NCBI RefSeq assembly: GCF_028826105.1
Contig: NZ_JAQGPL010000001.1
Location: forward strand, 4,924,501-4,988,500
Reading direction: 5' to 3'
DNA: 64,000 nt
Origin: Paenibacillus humicola
Lineage (GTDB): Bacteria; Bacillota; Bacilli; Paenibacillales; Paenibacillaceae
The notes beneath the pieces were generated by a model that was not told the DNA's origin, searched no databases, and saw nothing but the letters and a program-made list of their open reading frames with translations. Below, one piece after another: positions 32,514 to 41,151 of this stretch; the stretch's first letter is position 1, and every line of letters starts with the position of its first letter. The translations under genes and the position numbers were made by a program.

Positions 32514-33500
32514 TTAAGCCCCCGCCGAATACCAGTTCAACACTCGCAAAGCGCGCAGCGTGTTCCACCGGCTCGGCCGGCCCTCGCCCTCGTCCACCTC
32601 GACCGGCATCGTGCCGGAATGCACATTCTCGAGCAACCACCGGCCTTCGCCGTCGCGCTTCGACTCGACCAGCCCGATCGCCTCGGCCATACGCTCGTCC
32701 GGCGCGGCGCCGGCTTTGCGCAAATAGTCGAGTCCCCGCAGCACGTCGTAGTGCCACCAGGTCGGGAAAGAGAAGCGCGTCCAGGCGGGGTTGACGACTT
32801 CACCGGTCGTCCGCCGCCGGAACAGGCGGCGTTCGAGGAGGTACTCCTGCCCGCGGAGGCGCGCCTCCGTTACCCCGGCGCCGTTCCCGCCGGCCAGTTC
32901 GTATTCGAGCAGAGCTTCTAGCACGCAGATCGTGGTGTGGAACGACGACCGCGTCGACCCTTTTTCGGCCTCGCAGTTCCAGCCGCCGTCGGGCAGCTGC
33001 TCCCCGAGCAGGCGGTCGACGATCCGCTGGACGTCCTGGCCGAAATAAGCGCCGCTCGCCGCCACCTGGCCGTTGATGCACGGCTCGACCTCACCCGCGA
33101 AGAAAGGATTGCCGACAAAACCCCATCCCCGCCAGGCGCCGTCCCAGTCCCACCCCCGCCAATTGACGCGATCGCGGACGAGGCCCGCCGCATGGCGCGC
33201 CTCGCCGCTTGCGGGATCGAGGCCGAATTCCCGCAGCAGCGTAAGGACATGCATGGTCGAGTCCCAGCCGTGGTTCCACGCCTCACCGGCCCATGACCCG
33301 TCGTCCGCCTGAAGGGCAAGCAGCCGGGCGCCCAAGCCCTCGGAAGCAATCCGCGCGCGCTCGGCCGCAACCTCCTCAGCGGGCGCACCGGTCAGGTCCT
33401 GCATCACCTGCCAGCGAATCGCAGGGTCGGAATCCAGCAGCCAATTGAGGACCGATTCCTTAGGCTCCAAAGCTTTCCATTTGGACTCATGGGTATCCAT
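32514..33500 (-). CDS. Prenyltransferase/squalene-cyclase-fold protein
   Basis: A 328-residue alpha/alpha-barrel protein like the terpenoid cyclase / prenyltransferase superfamily. QW-like repeats are visible: LLALQADDGSWAGEAWNHGW near residue 62 and LGEQLPDGGWNCEAEKGSTR near 165. It is half the length of squalene-hopene cyclase (about 630) and I see no DxDD catalytic motif, so it probably does not cyclise squalene. Many bacteria encode such single-domain relatives of unknown role. There is no signal peptide or membrane segment. ATG 33500 follows GGAGG by 10 bases. Very GC-rich compared with the operon on its right. Confidence 0.8.
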   Translation of the reverse strand: MDTHESKWKALEPKESVLNWLLDSDPAIRWQVMQDLTGAPAEEVAAERARIASEGLGARLLALQADDGSWAGEAWNHGWDSTMHVLTLLREFGLDPASGEARHAAGLVRDRVNWRGWDWDGAWRGWGFVGNPFFAGEVEPCINGQVAASGAYFGQDVQRIVDRLLGEQLPDGGWNCEAEKGSTRSSFHTTICVLEALLEYELAGGNGAGVTEARLRGQEYLLERRLFRRRTTGEVVNPAWTRFSFPTWWHYDVLRGLDYLRKAGAAPDERMAEAIGLVESKRDGEGRWLLENVHSGTMPVEVDEGEGRPSRWNTLRALRVLNWYSAGA

Positions 33501-33601
33501 GTATCCGATTCCTCCGTTTCTTGGTCAAAGGATCTTTTCATCCTTCTATTTTTCTAGTCCGGGCCTTCTTTTTCCTGTTTTGACGGCAGAAATAAAATAA
33601 G

Positions 33602-33620
33602 GCGGGCCTGCGATGCCCGC
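33602..33620 (-). terminator. Intrinsic terminator of the amidohydrolase-transporter-AraC operon
   Basis: Minus strand GCGGGC-atcgcag-GCCCGC is followed by CTTATTTTATTT. It starts 6 bases past the AraC-type stop. Confidence 0.75.
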
Positions 33621-33625
33621 TTTGA

Positions 33626-35932
33626 TCAGTGCTGTTTATTCAACCGATATTGATTAGGGGTCATATGAATAACCTTTTGGAAGTTTCGTATTAAACTGCG
33701 TTCGGAGCATCCGATGGTTTCGGCGATTTTCCGGAGACTCAAATCGGTGCTGAGCAATAGCTCCTGCGCGTTCTTTAATTTTTGGTCCAATACATAATCC
33801 AAAAAATTGATCCCGGCTTCTTTCTTGAACAGCTTGCTGAGATGAGAAGCGCTGATCCCCATATATTCCGCGCATTGGGCCAGCGAGATATCCTCATGGA
33901 TATGATCGTGAATATATTGGCGGACATTGACGATGATTTGATTGGTCCCGGTTACGCGTTCGAAAAGCGGAAAAATATGCTTCGTGAACCAATCGAATAT
34001 TTCCGCGGATGTCAGCCTGTCATGAATGGCGTGGAGATCTTCATCCAAAACGTCGGTAAATCCGGCTTGATACAGCGTTCTGGTCACCGAAGACAGCAGC
34101 AAAAGGTAACAGTTTGATATCGCACGACAGGATTGGGACGATTTAACGGCTGCCATATATTCCAGTAAACTTTTGCCGGCCTCATCGTATTTCCGATTCT
34201 GCAACTGCTCGAGAAGAATTTCTTCTATCGCCATCGGGTAATGAAAAGCCGCAGATTTCTTCGGGCTCTCCATATCCTGAAAAAATAAAATGGGGCCGTG
34301 CTCTTTGTATATCCGGCTCTGAAGAGCCTCCAAGGCCTGCCGGTAGGAGCGATAAATATCCTGAAAGCTCCCGTAGATTCCGCCTACTCCGATCCCGACC
34401 TCCAGTCTTACATACTGCTGAAAAGCATCTCTCAGCTGTCCTGCAAACGACCGGAGCAATGATTGCACATCCTCCTCCGGCGCGGTCCGATTCAAGGAAA
34501 GCACACCGACCCCAAGCCCGTTGCGATCGATAACCACATAGCCGTTCAGCTGTTTTTGCTGCATCAGGATTTCGTTGAACATATTTTTAACGATAAACGA
34601 AACGATCGGACCGTCGCCTTTATGAAACCGGTTTTCCCTGTATACATGCTCTGACCGAATGGCCATTACGACGAACGAGTCTCTTTCCGCCAGGGAGGAG
34701 GCCAGATTCGGGTCTACAAGATCGTCCTGCCGGTTGGCCTCCCGTTCCAGCAACTGCAGCAGCATGCTGTCCCGAACCGTCGGTTCCCATTTTTTGATGT
34801 AGGCATCATTTTTCCGCGATTCTTCATTTAACCGTGTCCAGCAATCCTGAATAAAGGAGATCTCATTTTGGGCATGGGCCTGCGCCGCCTGTTTCCCGCT
34901 GATCGTTCTCCCGAAGTCGATCAGCTTCCGAATCGGGTTGTACGTTTTTAAACCGGTGACGACCGTCAGCAGGATGCCGATGCTAATGAAAAGCAGGATG
35001 CTGAGTGAAATAAAATAGCGGATCCAGATGATGTTGTGCAAAATCTCGGATTCGGCAATTTTGGCAATGTACGTGCGTCCCAATTCCGTTTTCAAATACG
35101 TGTAATAAAACCGCTCGCCGGTCGAATCCGTCATCATCAGACTGCCTTTCGTTTCGCTCGAAGAGATAATCCGCTGAACCGCCCGCTCGTTTGAATCGGT
35201 TTGTTCATCGGCGAAATACTTTCCGATGTGCGTTAACAGCCGGTTGGACGAATCCAGGATCATGACCGACTGGTTGGTGCTGTAAAGGGACGGCTCTTCC
35301 AAATATTTTTGAATGAATTCGTTGTCGAGCTGAACAATGAGAAGCCCTCTCGCTTGATCGGAATTGGCGGCCGATAGATAGCGGACGCACCCCAGGAAGC
35401 CGTTCGCCTCGGCTATATACAGGCAGCGGTTTTTGGGGCCGGACTGCATCAGGCGATCCAGCATATAGCTGATCGTGCCTTCTAATTTCTTGGGAACGAA
35501 GCCGTGCCTGTAATCCAGAATATCCTCGGAGGCATTGTTGTACAGGATAATATTGCCGGCAAAATCATTTGTATTTTGGGCCGATTGAATCAATTTCATA
35601 ATTTCCAGATGAATTAACGGTTTATCGGCGGCATTGCCGTCCAGGAACGAATTGCTGATTAAGGGATCCGCCGAGAGCTGAAGGAGCGAAAGCTCTGAGC
35701 TTTGAAAAATTCGTTCCAGCCGGTCCTCCTCCAGCTTCAAGGAATATTCGGACATTTTGTGCACTTGATCGAAAGCGTTTTTAACCATAAATTGATAAAA
35801 TACGATTCCGGCCAAAATGACAGGAACGGATACCGAAATGCTTCCGAACCATAAGATCCGGTATAAATACTTATGGGGCGTATGCCTCCGATTGGCGAAT
35901 CGATGCAAGAGCTGAAACAAACGTTTTACCAT
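33626..35932 (-). CDS. Membrane-anchored AraC-family transcriptional regulator
   Basis: A 768-residue one-component regulator of the type common next to LplABC importers in Paenibacillus. A helix near residues 22-45 (WFGSISVSVPVILAGIVF) and a second near 295-318 (FISLSILLFISIGILLTVV) bracket an extracytoplasmic sensor of about 250 residues. The C-terminal 100 residues hold a double HTH: SLAQCAEYMGISASHLSKLF and LRKIAETIGCSERSLIRNFQ. It probably senses the imported ligand or its binding protein outside the cell and activates the operon. It is the last gene after two permeases. ATG 35932 follows GGAAGGGG at a long distance (14), so the start is moderately certain. Confidence 0.88.
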   Translation of the reverse strand: MVKRLFQLLHRFANRRHTPHKYLYRILWFGSISVSVPVILAGIVFYQFMVKNAFDQVHKMSEYSLKLEEDRLERIFQSSELSLLQLSADPLISNSFLDGNAADKPLIHLEIMKLIQSAQNTNDFAGNIILYNNASEDILDYRHGFVPKKLEGTISYMLDRLMQSGPKNRCLYIAEANGFLGCVRYLSAANSDQARGLLIVQLDNEFIQKYLEEPSLYSTNQSVMILDSSNRLLTHIGKYFADEQTDSNERAVQRIISSSETKGSLMMTDSTGERFYYTYLKTELGRTYIAKIAESEILHNIIWIRYFISLSILLFISIGILLTVVTGLKTYNPIRKLIDFGRTISGKQAAQAHAQNEISFIQDCWTRLNEESRKNDAYIKKWEPTVRDSMLLQLLEREANRQDDLVDPNLASSLAERDSFVVMAIRSEHVYRENRFHKGDGPIVSFIVKNMFNEILMQQKQLNGYVVIDRNGLGVGVLSLNRTAPEEDVQSLLRSFAGQLRDAFQQYVRLEVGIGVGGIYGSFQDIYRSYRQALEALQSRIYKEHGPILFFQDMESPKKSAAFHYPMAIEEILLEQLQNRKYDEAGKSLLEYMAAVKSSQSCRAISNCYLLLLSSVTRTLYQAGFTDVLDEDLHAIHDRLTSAEIFDWFTKHIFPLFERVTGTNQIIVNVRQYIHDHIHEDISLAQCAEYMGISASHLSKLFKKEAGINFLDYVLDQKLKNAQELLLSTDLSLRKIAETIGCSERSLIRNFQKVIHMTPNQYRLNKQH

Positions 35933-36024
35933 CACGCTGCCTGCGCCCCTTCCCTGCAACGAAAACCTTTTTATCCTATATTCGCTTGGAATTAGCATAA
36001 ATCCTGTTCCATGTACAAGGGTAA

Positions 36025-36906
36025 TCAACCTTTAATGGATCCCAGCATGACTCCTTTGGCAAAATGCTTCTGAAGAAAGGGATACACGATGAGGATCGGC
36101 AGCATGGCCACGACAACCGACGCCAGACGGATCGTTTCCTGCGGAAGCACGATGTCCTCGCTCGAAGCCGCCATACTGCCGGTCATATTGGAACTGGCGT
36201 CGATGACGATCGTTTTTACCAATACCTGTAACGTCCATTTATCCGTGTCCGTTAAATATAAAACGGCGTTAAAATAGGTGTTCCAATGCGAAACGGCAAA
36301 AAACAGGGTAAATGCGGCGATGGCCGGCTTCGAAAGCGGCAGGATAACCCGGAAGAAGACCCCGAGGTCCGTACAGCCGTCGATCTTTGCGGATTCTTTT
36401 AATTCCCCCGGAATGGAATCCAAAAAGCTTTTGACCACAATCAGACTCCAGGCATTCGTCAGCACCGGAATCATAAGCGCCCATAAGGTATTCAGCATGC
36501 CGAGGTTTTTCACCAACAGGTAGTTCGGAATAATGCCCGCATTGAAAATGAGCGTGAAGACGACAAGGCCCATAATAAAATTGCGGTAAGGCATATTTTT
36601 GTCCGTCACCCCGTAAGCCATCGTGAACGTAACAAGCAGATTGCAGATCGTGCCGATGAACGTAATCTCGAATGTATTTTTCAAGGCGTGCAGAAAGCTC
36701 GGCGTGGAAAAAATATAGGCATAAGCTCCCAGCGACCATTTTTTGGGCCATATGTGCAGACTGTACGGGACGTAAACATTTTTATCCGTCAACGAAACCA
36801 GAATCATATACAGGATCGGGAACATACAAAGGAGGGAGATGAAGAGCAGGACGGAATAATTGAAATAATCAAAAGCCGTCAGTCTTTTTTGATGTACGAA
36901 GCTCAT
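36025..36906 (-). CDS. Carbohydrate ABC transporter permease, LplC/YtcP type
   Basis: A 293-residue permease with six predicted helices, the LplC branch of CUT1 importers. The ATPase-contact loop is ELKESAKIDGCTDLGVFFRV near residue 180 and the end QKHFAKGVMLGSIKG is the family terminus. ATG 36906 follows AAAGGTGG. It starts 19 bases after the LplB-type permease stop and 92 bases before the AraC-type regulator. AT-richer than the flanking regions. Confidence 0.92.
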   Translation of the reverse strand: MSFVHQKRLTAFDYFNYSVLLFISLLCMFPILYMILVSLTDKNVYVPYSLHIWPKKWSLGAYAYIFSTPSFLHALKNTFEITFIGTICNLLVTFTMAYGVTDKNMPYRNFIMGLVVFTLIFNAGIIPNYLLVKNLGMLNTLWALMIPVLTNAWSLIVVKSFLDSIPGELKESAKIDGCTDLGVFFRVILPLSKPAIAAFTLFFAVSHWNTYFNAVLYLTDTDKWTLQVLVKTIVIDASSNMTGSMAASSEDIVLPQETIRLASVVVAMLPILIVYPFLQKHFAKGVMLGSIKG

Positions 36907-36925
36907 CGTAGACCACCTTTCTTTC

Positions 36926-37885
36926 TTAATAAATCCCCTCATGTCCCAGCTTTTTTACGATGTAGTTGGATAAAACGACCAGCATTCCGCCTACGATCCC
37001 TTTAAACAATCCGACCGCGACGCCCAAACTGGTCTGCCCGCTAAGCAGGCCTTGTTTGTAGGCAAAGGTATCGAATACTTCCCCAACCGATAAAACCAAT
37101 GGATTCTGCATGAGCAGCACCTGCTCGAAGCTGACATCCGCGATTTGTCCCAGCCGGAGAATAAGCAAAATAATGATCGTCGGCCGAATGGCCGGCAGCG
37201 TAATATGCCATATTTGCTTGAATCTGCCCGCACCGTCGATGACCGCGGCTTCGTAACGCGAAGGGTCCACGCCGGCAATGGCGGCCAAAAAAATAATCGT
37301 TCCCCAGCCGGCATCCTTCCATATATTTTGCAGGGTCAACATGCCCCAGAAAAATTGGGGGTTGTTTAAAAAAGCGATCGGTTCATGGCCTAAGTTTCTG
37401 ATCGCCTTATTTACCATGCCCACATCGGTTGAGAGCATAAAAAAGGTCATGCTGCTAATAATGACCCAGGATAAAAAATGAGGAATGTAAACGATCGACT
37501 GATTGATCCGCTTAAACACCTCGTGACGAACCTCATTCAGCATCAGGGCCAGAAAGACGGGCAGCGGAAACAGGAAAACAAGACTGAAAATATTGATCAG
37601 CAGCGTGTTGCGAAGCAGCACATAAAATTGATTGTAATCGAATAATTCCGCAAAATGCTTCATTCCGACCCATTTGCTGCCCGTCATCCCCAAAACCGGC
37701 GTGTAATCTTGAAAGGCGAGGACAAGCCCCCACATCGGCACGATTTTAAACAAGACGAAGTAAATCAACCCGATTCCGACCAGCAAATACATGTAACGAT
37801 ACTTTTTTATCGCCGGCCAGCGGTTTGATTTCCAGCTGCTGTAGACGGGGCCGGGGCCGGATAAGGCTTGTTCGCGTCGATTCAT
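36926..37885 (-). CDS. Carbohydrate ABC transporter permease, LplB type
   Basis: A 319-residue permease of the LplB family. The N-terminus IKKYRYMYLLVGIGLIYFVL leads into helix 1. LAFQDYTPVLGMTGSKWVG is the family-specific first loop, and the EAA loop is YEAAVIDGAGRFKQIWHITL near residue 215. ATG 37885 has a strong AAGGAGGAGG site. It follows the binding-protein gene by 56 bases. LplB/LplC/LplA-like importers move oligosaccharides or glycosides and use a shared ATPase encoded elsewhere. Confidence 0.93.
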   Translation of the reverse strand: MNRREQALSGPGPVYSSWKSNRWPAIKKYRYMYLLVGIGLIYFVLFKIVPMWGLVLAFQDYTPVLGMTGSKWVGMKHFAELFDYNQFYVLLRNTLLINIFSLVFLFPLPVFLALMLNEVRHEVFKRINQSIVYIPHFLSWVIISSMTFFMLSTDVGMVNKAIRNLGHEPIAFLNNPQFFWGMLTLQNIWKDAGWGTIIFLAAIAGVDPSRYEAAVIDGAGRFKQIWHITLPAIRPTIIILLILRLGQIADVSFEQVLLMQNPLVLSVGEVFDTFAYKQGLLSGQTSLGVAVGLFKGIVGGMLVVLSNYIVKKLGHEGIY

Positions 37886-37941
37886 GTCTCCTCCTCCTTG
37901 AAAATCGTCCGGGTGCCGGTCAGGCAGCCCGGACGCGGCAT

Positions 37942-39435
37942 TTATTGAAACAACGACTTATAGCTTTCGGCGAACTCCTTGAACGCCGGTTCGAATTGTT
38001 TGTCCGAACGGAGCTGCCCGATATATCCCTTATACTGCTCCATCGAAATTTTCCCGATAATCGCCTCGGTTCGCTTGGTCGTAAATTCGCCCTGAAGCTT
38101 CGGCCATTGCGTCACCCATGTGGAGGAATTGATGACGGAATAAGGGTCGATTTTTCCCGCTTCCAGGATCGGCTTTACCTTCTCCCTGTTTTTCAAATTG
38201 ATCTCGTTTGGCGCAATCGGGCTGTCCGTCTTGGACCACGGATCCATTTTCAAGACAAAGGGCTCTATCGTGGAATTGTTGATTTCTTTTTTCCCCTGAT
38301 CGGTCATTTTGATGACGCCGTTTTCAACGGTGTGATGTACGCCTTCGATCCCGTAAGTAATATACTTCGTGATGTCGTCCCCGGCAGTCGTATTGTAAAA
38401 TTGCAGGATGCGTTCCACCTTGTCCTTTGGCACGGTTTTCGGAATGTACAGCCCTCCGTAGAAGCCCGGCGAAAGCACGGCGGAGGATCCTTTCGGCCCT
38501 TTCAAATAGGGAATGAGCTCCACTTTGGCGCCTGGCTGCGCTTTGTTGGCATCCTGCTCCAGTCCGTATTGATGCCAAGGATTTTTCCGGTAAAATGCCG
38601 CTAGTCCGGCACCGAACATATCGGAATATTGCGAATCGTTCATGACCGAGAACTCCTGGGACATAAGCCCTTCCGAGTATGCTTTACGGTACCACGCAAC
38701 CATATCGGTATAGGCATCGGTTAATTCCGCCGGATACATGCCCCCGCTGGAAGTATACTGGGGATCGGCGCCGCCAAACGCCATGCGGTACGACTCGTCG
38801 AACATAAGGCCGATCGTGTCTTTTTTGCCGTTTTGGTCCGGGTCGCTGTCCACGACCTTCTTCAGCGTATCGAGCAGCTCATCCGTCGTTTGGGGAACCG
38901 GCAGCCCGAGTTTATCGAGCCAATCCTTCCGGATCATGTCCGCCGCCGTAATTTGCGGTCTGGTGCGGGGCAGCCCGTAAATTTTTCCGTTGTACCGGAG
39001 CAGCTTCCAGGCGCTGGCGGGCACGTTGTTTTTCAGATTGGGGTATTTGCTGAAGTCGCCCAAGAACTCTCCCAGATCCCAGAAAACGCCCTTATTGATC
39101 GCGTCGATCAGCGTGGACAAGTTCGTTTCCGTCACGGTTAATACTTCCGGAATGTTGCCCGAAGCCAGGACGAGATTGACTTTATTGATATAGTCGTTAA
39201 TGGGGACCCAATCGATGTCCAGATGCACATTTGTTTTTTGCTCCAGCCCTTTCCAAAATGCGCTGTTCATATCCAAAGGCTCGGTTTGCAGAGAAGACAT
39301 GATTTTGATCGTCATTTTATCCGAAGCGGGGTTCTCTGCAGGAGCCGCCTTGTTATTACAGGCCGAAAGGATGAGCAGGACCGATAGCATAAGAGCGGCG
39401 GTACACACGGCTAATTTCGGACGTTTAGCTGTCAT
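37942..39435 (-). CDS. ABC transporter substrate-binding lipoprotein, LplA/YtcQ type
   Basis: A 497-residue extracellular binding protein. Signal peptide with LSAC and lipidated Cys26. Characteristic LplA/YtcQ features are the early VHLDIDWVPINDYINKVNLV, PEVLTVTETNLSTLID and DSDPDQNGKKDTIGLMF, a calcium-binding-like loop. ATG 39435 follows GGGGGTG by 6 bases; a TTG five codons upstream is less likely. The gene starts 17 bases after the Rieske-protein stop, so amidohydrolase, Rieske protein and importer share one transcript. This is unusual, as such binding proteins normally start their operon. Confidence 0.92.
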   Translation of the reverse strand: MTAKRPKLAVCTAALMLSVLLILSACNNKAAPAENPASDKMTIKIMSSLQTEPLDMNSAFWKGLEQKTNVHLDIDWVPINDYINKVNLVLASGNIPEVLTVTETNLSTLIDAINKGVFWDLGEFLGDFSKYPNLKNNVPASAWKLLRYNGKIYGLPRTRPQITAADMIRKDWLDKLGLPVPQTTDELLDTLKKVVDSDPDQNGKKDTIGLMFDESYRMAFGGADPQYTSSGGMYPAELTDAYTDMVAWYRKAYSEGLMSQEFSVMNDSQYSDMFGAGLAAFYRKNPWHQYGLEQDANKAQPGAKVELIPYLKGPKGSSAVLSPGFYGGLYIPKTVPKDKVERILQFYNTTAGDDITKYITYGIEGVHHTVENGVIKMTDQGKKEINNSTIEPFVLKMDPWSKTDSPIAPNEINLKNREKVKPILEAGKIDPYSVINSSTWVTQWPKLQGEFTTKRTEAIIGKISMEQYKGYIGQLRSDKQFEPAFKEFAESYKSLFQ

Positions 39436-39452
39436 TTGAAACACCCCCAAAA

Positions 39453-39857
39453 TTAAATGTAAACAACGACTTGCTCTTCTTCCACCTGAACGGCAAACGT
39501 TTCGACGGAGACGGATTCCGCCTCCGCCTTCTCCACCTCGACGTCATAGGTTTTCACGAGACACCGGTGCGGATCATAAATGGATTTGCCCGATAAAAGA
39601 TCGAACTCCCATCCGTGCCAGGGGCACCTGACAATTTCCCCGTCCCGGCCGTACAGGTATTCTCCGGGGCCGGATGGCAGCGTCATTCCGGTAACGGTCC
39701 CGACGCATAAAGGCGCGGCCTGATGGGGACAGCTATTTTTTAACGCATAAAACTCGCCCTTCACATGAAAGATTCCGATCGAGCGGCCTTCCAGCACGAC
39801 GATTTTCCTGGAGCCCTCCATCATGTCCTTCACCCTGCAGACAACATGTCTTCCCAT
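39453..39857 (-). CDS. Rieske [2Fe-2S] domain protein
   Basis: A 134-residue soluble Rieske ferredoxin-like protein. The cluster ligands are Cys43 and His45 in NSCPHQAAPLC and Cys78 and His81 in VRCPWHGWEF, a complete C-x-H ... C-x2-H set. It has no signal peptide or membrane anchor, so it resembles ferredoxin components of ring-hydroxylating or demethylating oxygenases rather than respiratory Rieske proteins. No oxygenase or reductase gene is nearby. ATG 39857 follows AGAAGG by 8 bases, 17 bases after the amidohydrolase stop. Its electron partner and role are unknown. Confidence 0.9.
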   Translation of the reverse strand: MGRHVVCRVKDMMEGSRKIVVLEGRSIGIFHVKGEFYALKNSCPHQAAPLCVGTVTGMTLPSGPGEYLYGRDGEIVRCPWHGWEFDLLSGKSIYDPHRCLVKTYDVEVEKAEAESVSVETFAVQVEEEQVVVYI

Positions 39858-39874
39858 TCGGATCGCCTTCTTTC

Positions 39875-40921
39875 CTACAATCGATAAAATGCTTTTGCGT
39901 TCTCGTAAAAGATGCGCTGCTTCAGCGGTTCCGGAAGCTTCGGAAAAGCGAGCCGTGGAGAGTCAAAATCCCAGTGGGGATAGTCGCTTGAAAACATCAG
40001 GATATGCTCGGCATCCATCATTTCCAGAACCTGCAGCAAATGCCGGTCGTGCTCGGGCCTCTCCAAAGGCTGCGACGTGATCCGGACATGGTCCCGGACA
40101 TATTCGCTCGGCTTTCGCTTCAACCACGGCACTTCATACCGCAGCGCTTTATATTCGGCGTCCAGCCTCCACAATAACGCAGGCAGCCAGGACACGCCTC
40201 CTTCGACCAGGACAACGCGGAAATCGGGGAATCGCTCGAAAACCCCTTCCGTGATGAAGCTGACCAAATGGGCCTGAAAGCCGAGCGAAAGACAAGTGTG
40301 CCATTCGATATAATGCGTCGGATACCCCGGAGTCGGCTGAACGTTAATTCCCATGCCGTCGGTGCCGGGGTGAATGGCCAGCGGCAGCCCGTATTTGCTG
40401 CAGGCCTCATAGATCGGATAATACTGCCGCTGTCCGAACGGGGCTCTTGCTCCCGAATCCGTCATCACCTGGACGAAATGAGGGTGCCCGGCCCAGCGTT
40501 CGATTTCTTTCGCCGCCGCTGACGGATCCTGGTGCGCGATCGTAATGGAGCCTTTGAACACGCCGTCTTCATTGAATTTGCCAAGCCAGGTGTCTGCGAG
40601 CCAATCATTATAGGCGGCGGCGATTGCGGCGGCGAAGTCGGGGTCGGGAAGCAGATTGCAGAACGCTCTGGGAAGCAGGACGGCATGCTTTTCCCCATAC
40701 TCGTCGATTAACTGCTCGCGCAAAAAGATCGGATCCGATCCTGCCGGTCCGCCGCCGGGCGGGTTGGCATCAAGGCGCGACCCGTGAACCGGGTTTCCAT
40801 AGAAGCCTCGTCCGGAACCCGTATACCGGGTTTTCCAGGGCTCCTTCAAATAGAACCGGATTTCGTCCCTGTTTTTTGGGTAAGGATGTACATCGCAATC
40901 GATGATCCTGGTACTGCTCAT
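39875..40921 (-). CDS. Amidohydrolase_2 family metal-dependent hydrolase/decarboxylase
   Basis: A 348-residue TIM-barrel protein of the ACMSD / 5-carboxyvanillate decarboxylase type. The first metal motif is IIDCDVHPYP near residue 6, with the second His in LPLAIHPGTDG near 185. The C-terminal Asp is in LMFSSDYPHWDFDSPRLAFP near 305, all characteristic of this group. Family members decarboxylate aromatic acids or hydrolyse lactones and amides. ATG 40921 follows GGAGG. It is first in the operon with the Rieske protein and an LplABC-type importer, and a terminator at 41058-41085 isolates it from the upstream operon. The pairing suggests catabolism of an imported carboxylated compound, but the substrate is unknown. 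Confidence 0.85.
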   Translation of the reverse strand: MSSTRIIDCDVHPYPKNRDEIRFYLKEPWKTRYTGSGRGFYGNPVHGSRLDANPPGGGPAGSDPIFLREQLIDEYGEKHAVLLPRAFCNLLPDPDFAAAIAAAYNDWLADTWLGKFNEDGVFKGSITIAHQDPSAAAKEIERWAGHPHFVQVMTDSGARAPFGQRQYYPIYEACSKYGLPLAIHPGTDGMGINVQPTPGYPTHYIEWHTCLSLGFQAHLVSFITEGVFERFPDFRVVLVEGGVSWLPALLWRLDAEYKALRYEVPWLKRKPSEYVRDHVRITSQPLERPEHDRHLLQVLEMMDAEHILMFSSDYPHWDFDSPRLAFPKLPEPLKQRIFYENAKAFYRL

Positions 40922-41057
40922 CCCCTATTCCTCCTGCCTGTTTAAGATTAATTCCAGCATAGAAGAAAGCGGTTTCCGAAACCACTGAAAATCCTTTAGC
41001 AGCACAAAATGTGTCAGTGAAGGCCGGGAAAAACAAGGGGAAAACGCCATAAGAAGA

Positions 41058-41085
41058 AAAAAATGTCGGTGTATTCGCACCGACA
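41058..41085 (-). terminator. Intrinsic terminator of the GH4-transporter-NagB-like operon
   Basis: TGTCGGTG and CACCGACA form an 8-bp stem with a 6-nt loop, followed on the minus strand by seven T residues. It lies 66 bases past the DHDPS-like stop. Confidence 0.85.
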
Positions 41086-41151
41086 AATAGGAGCAGGAAT
41101 TCGGATGATGCCAGTTGTTATGCCGATGTGTACGACGCGGTTCTCCGGGCC

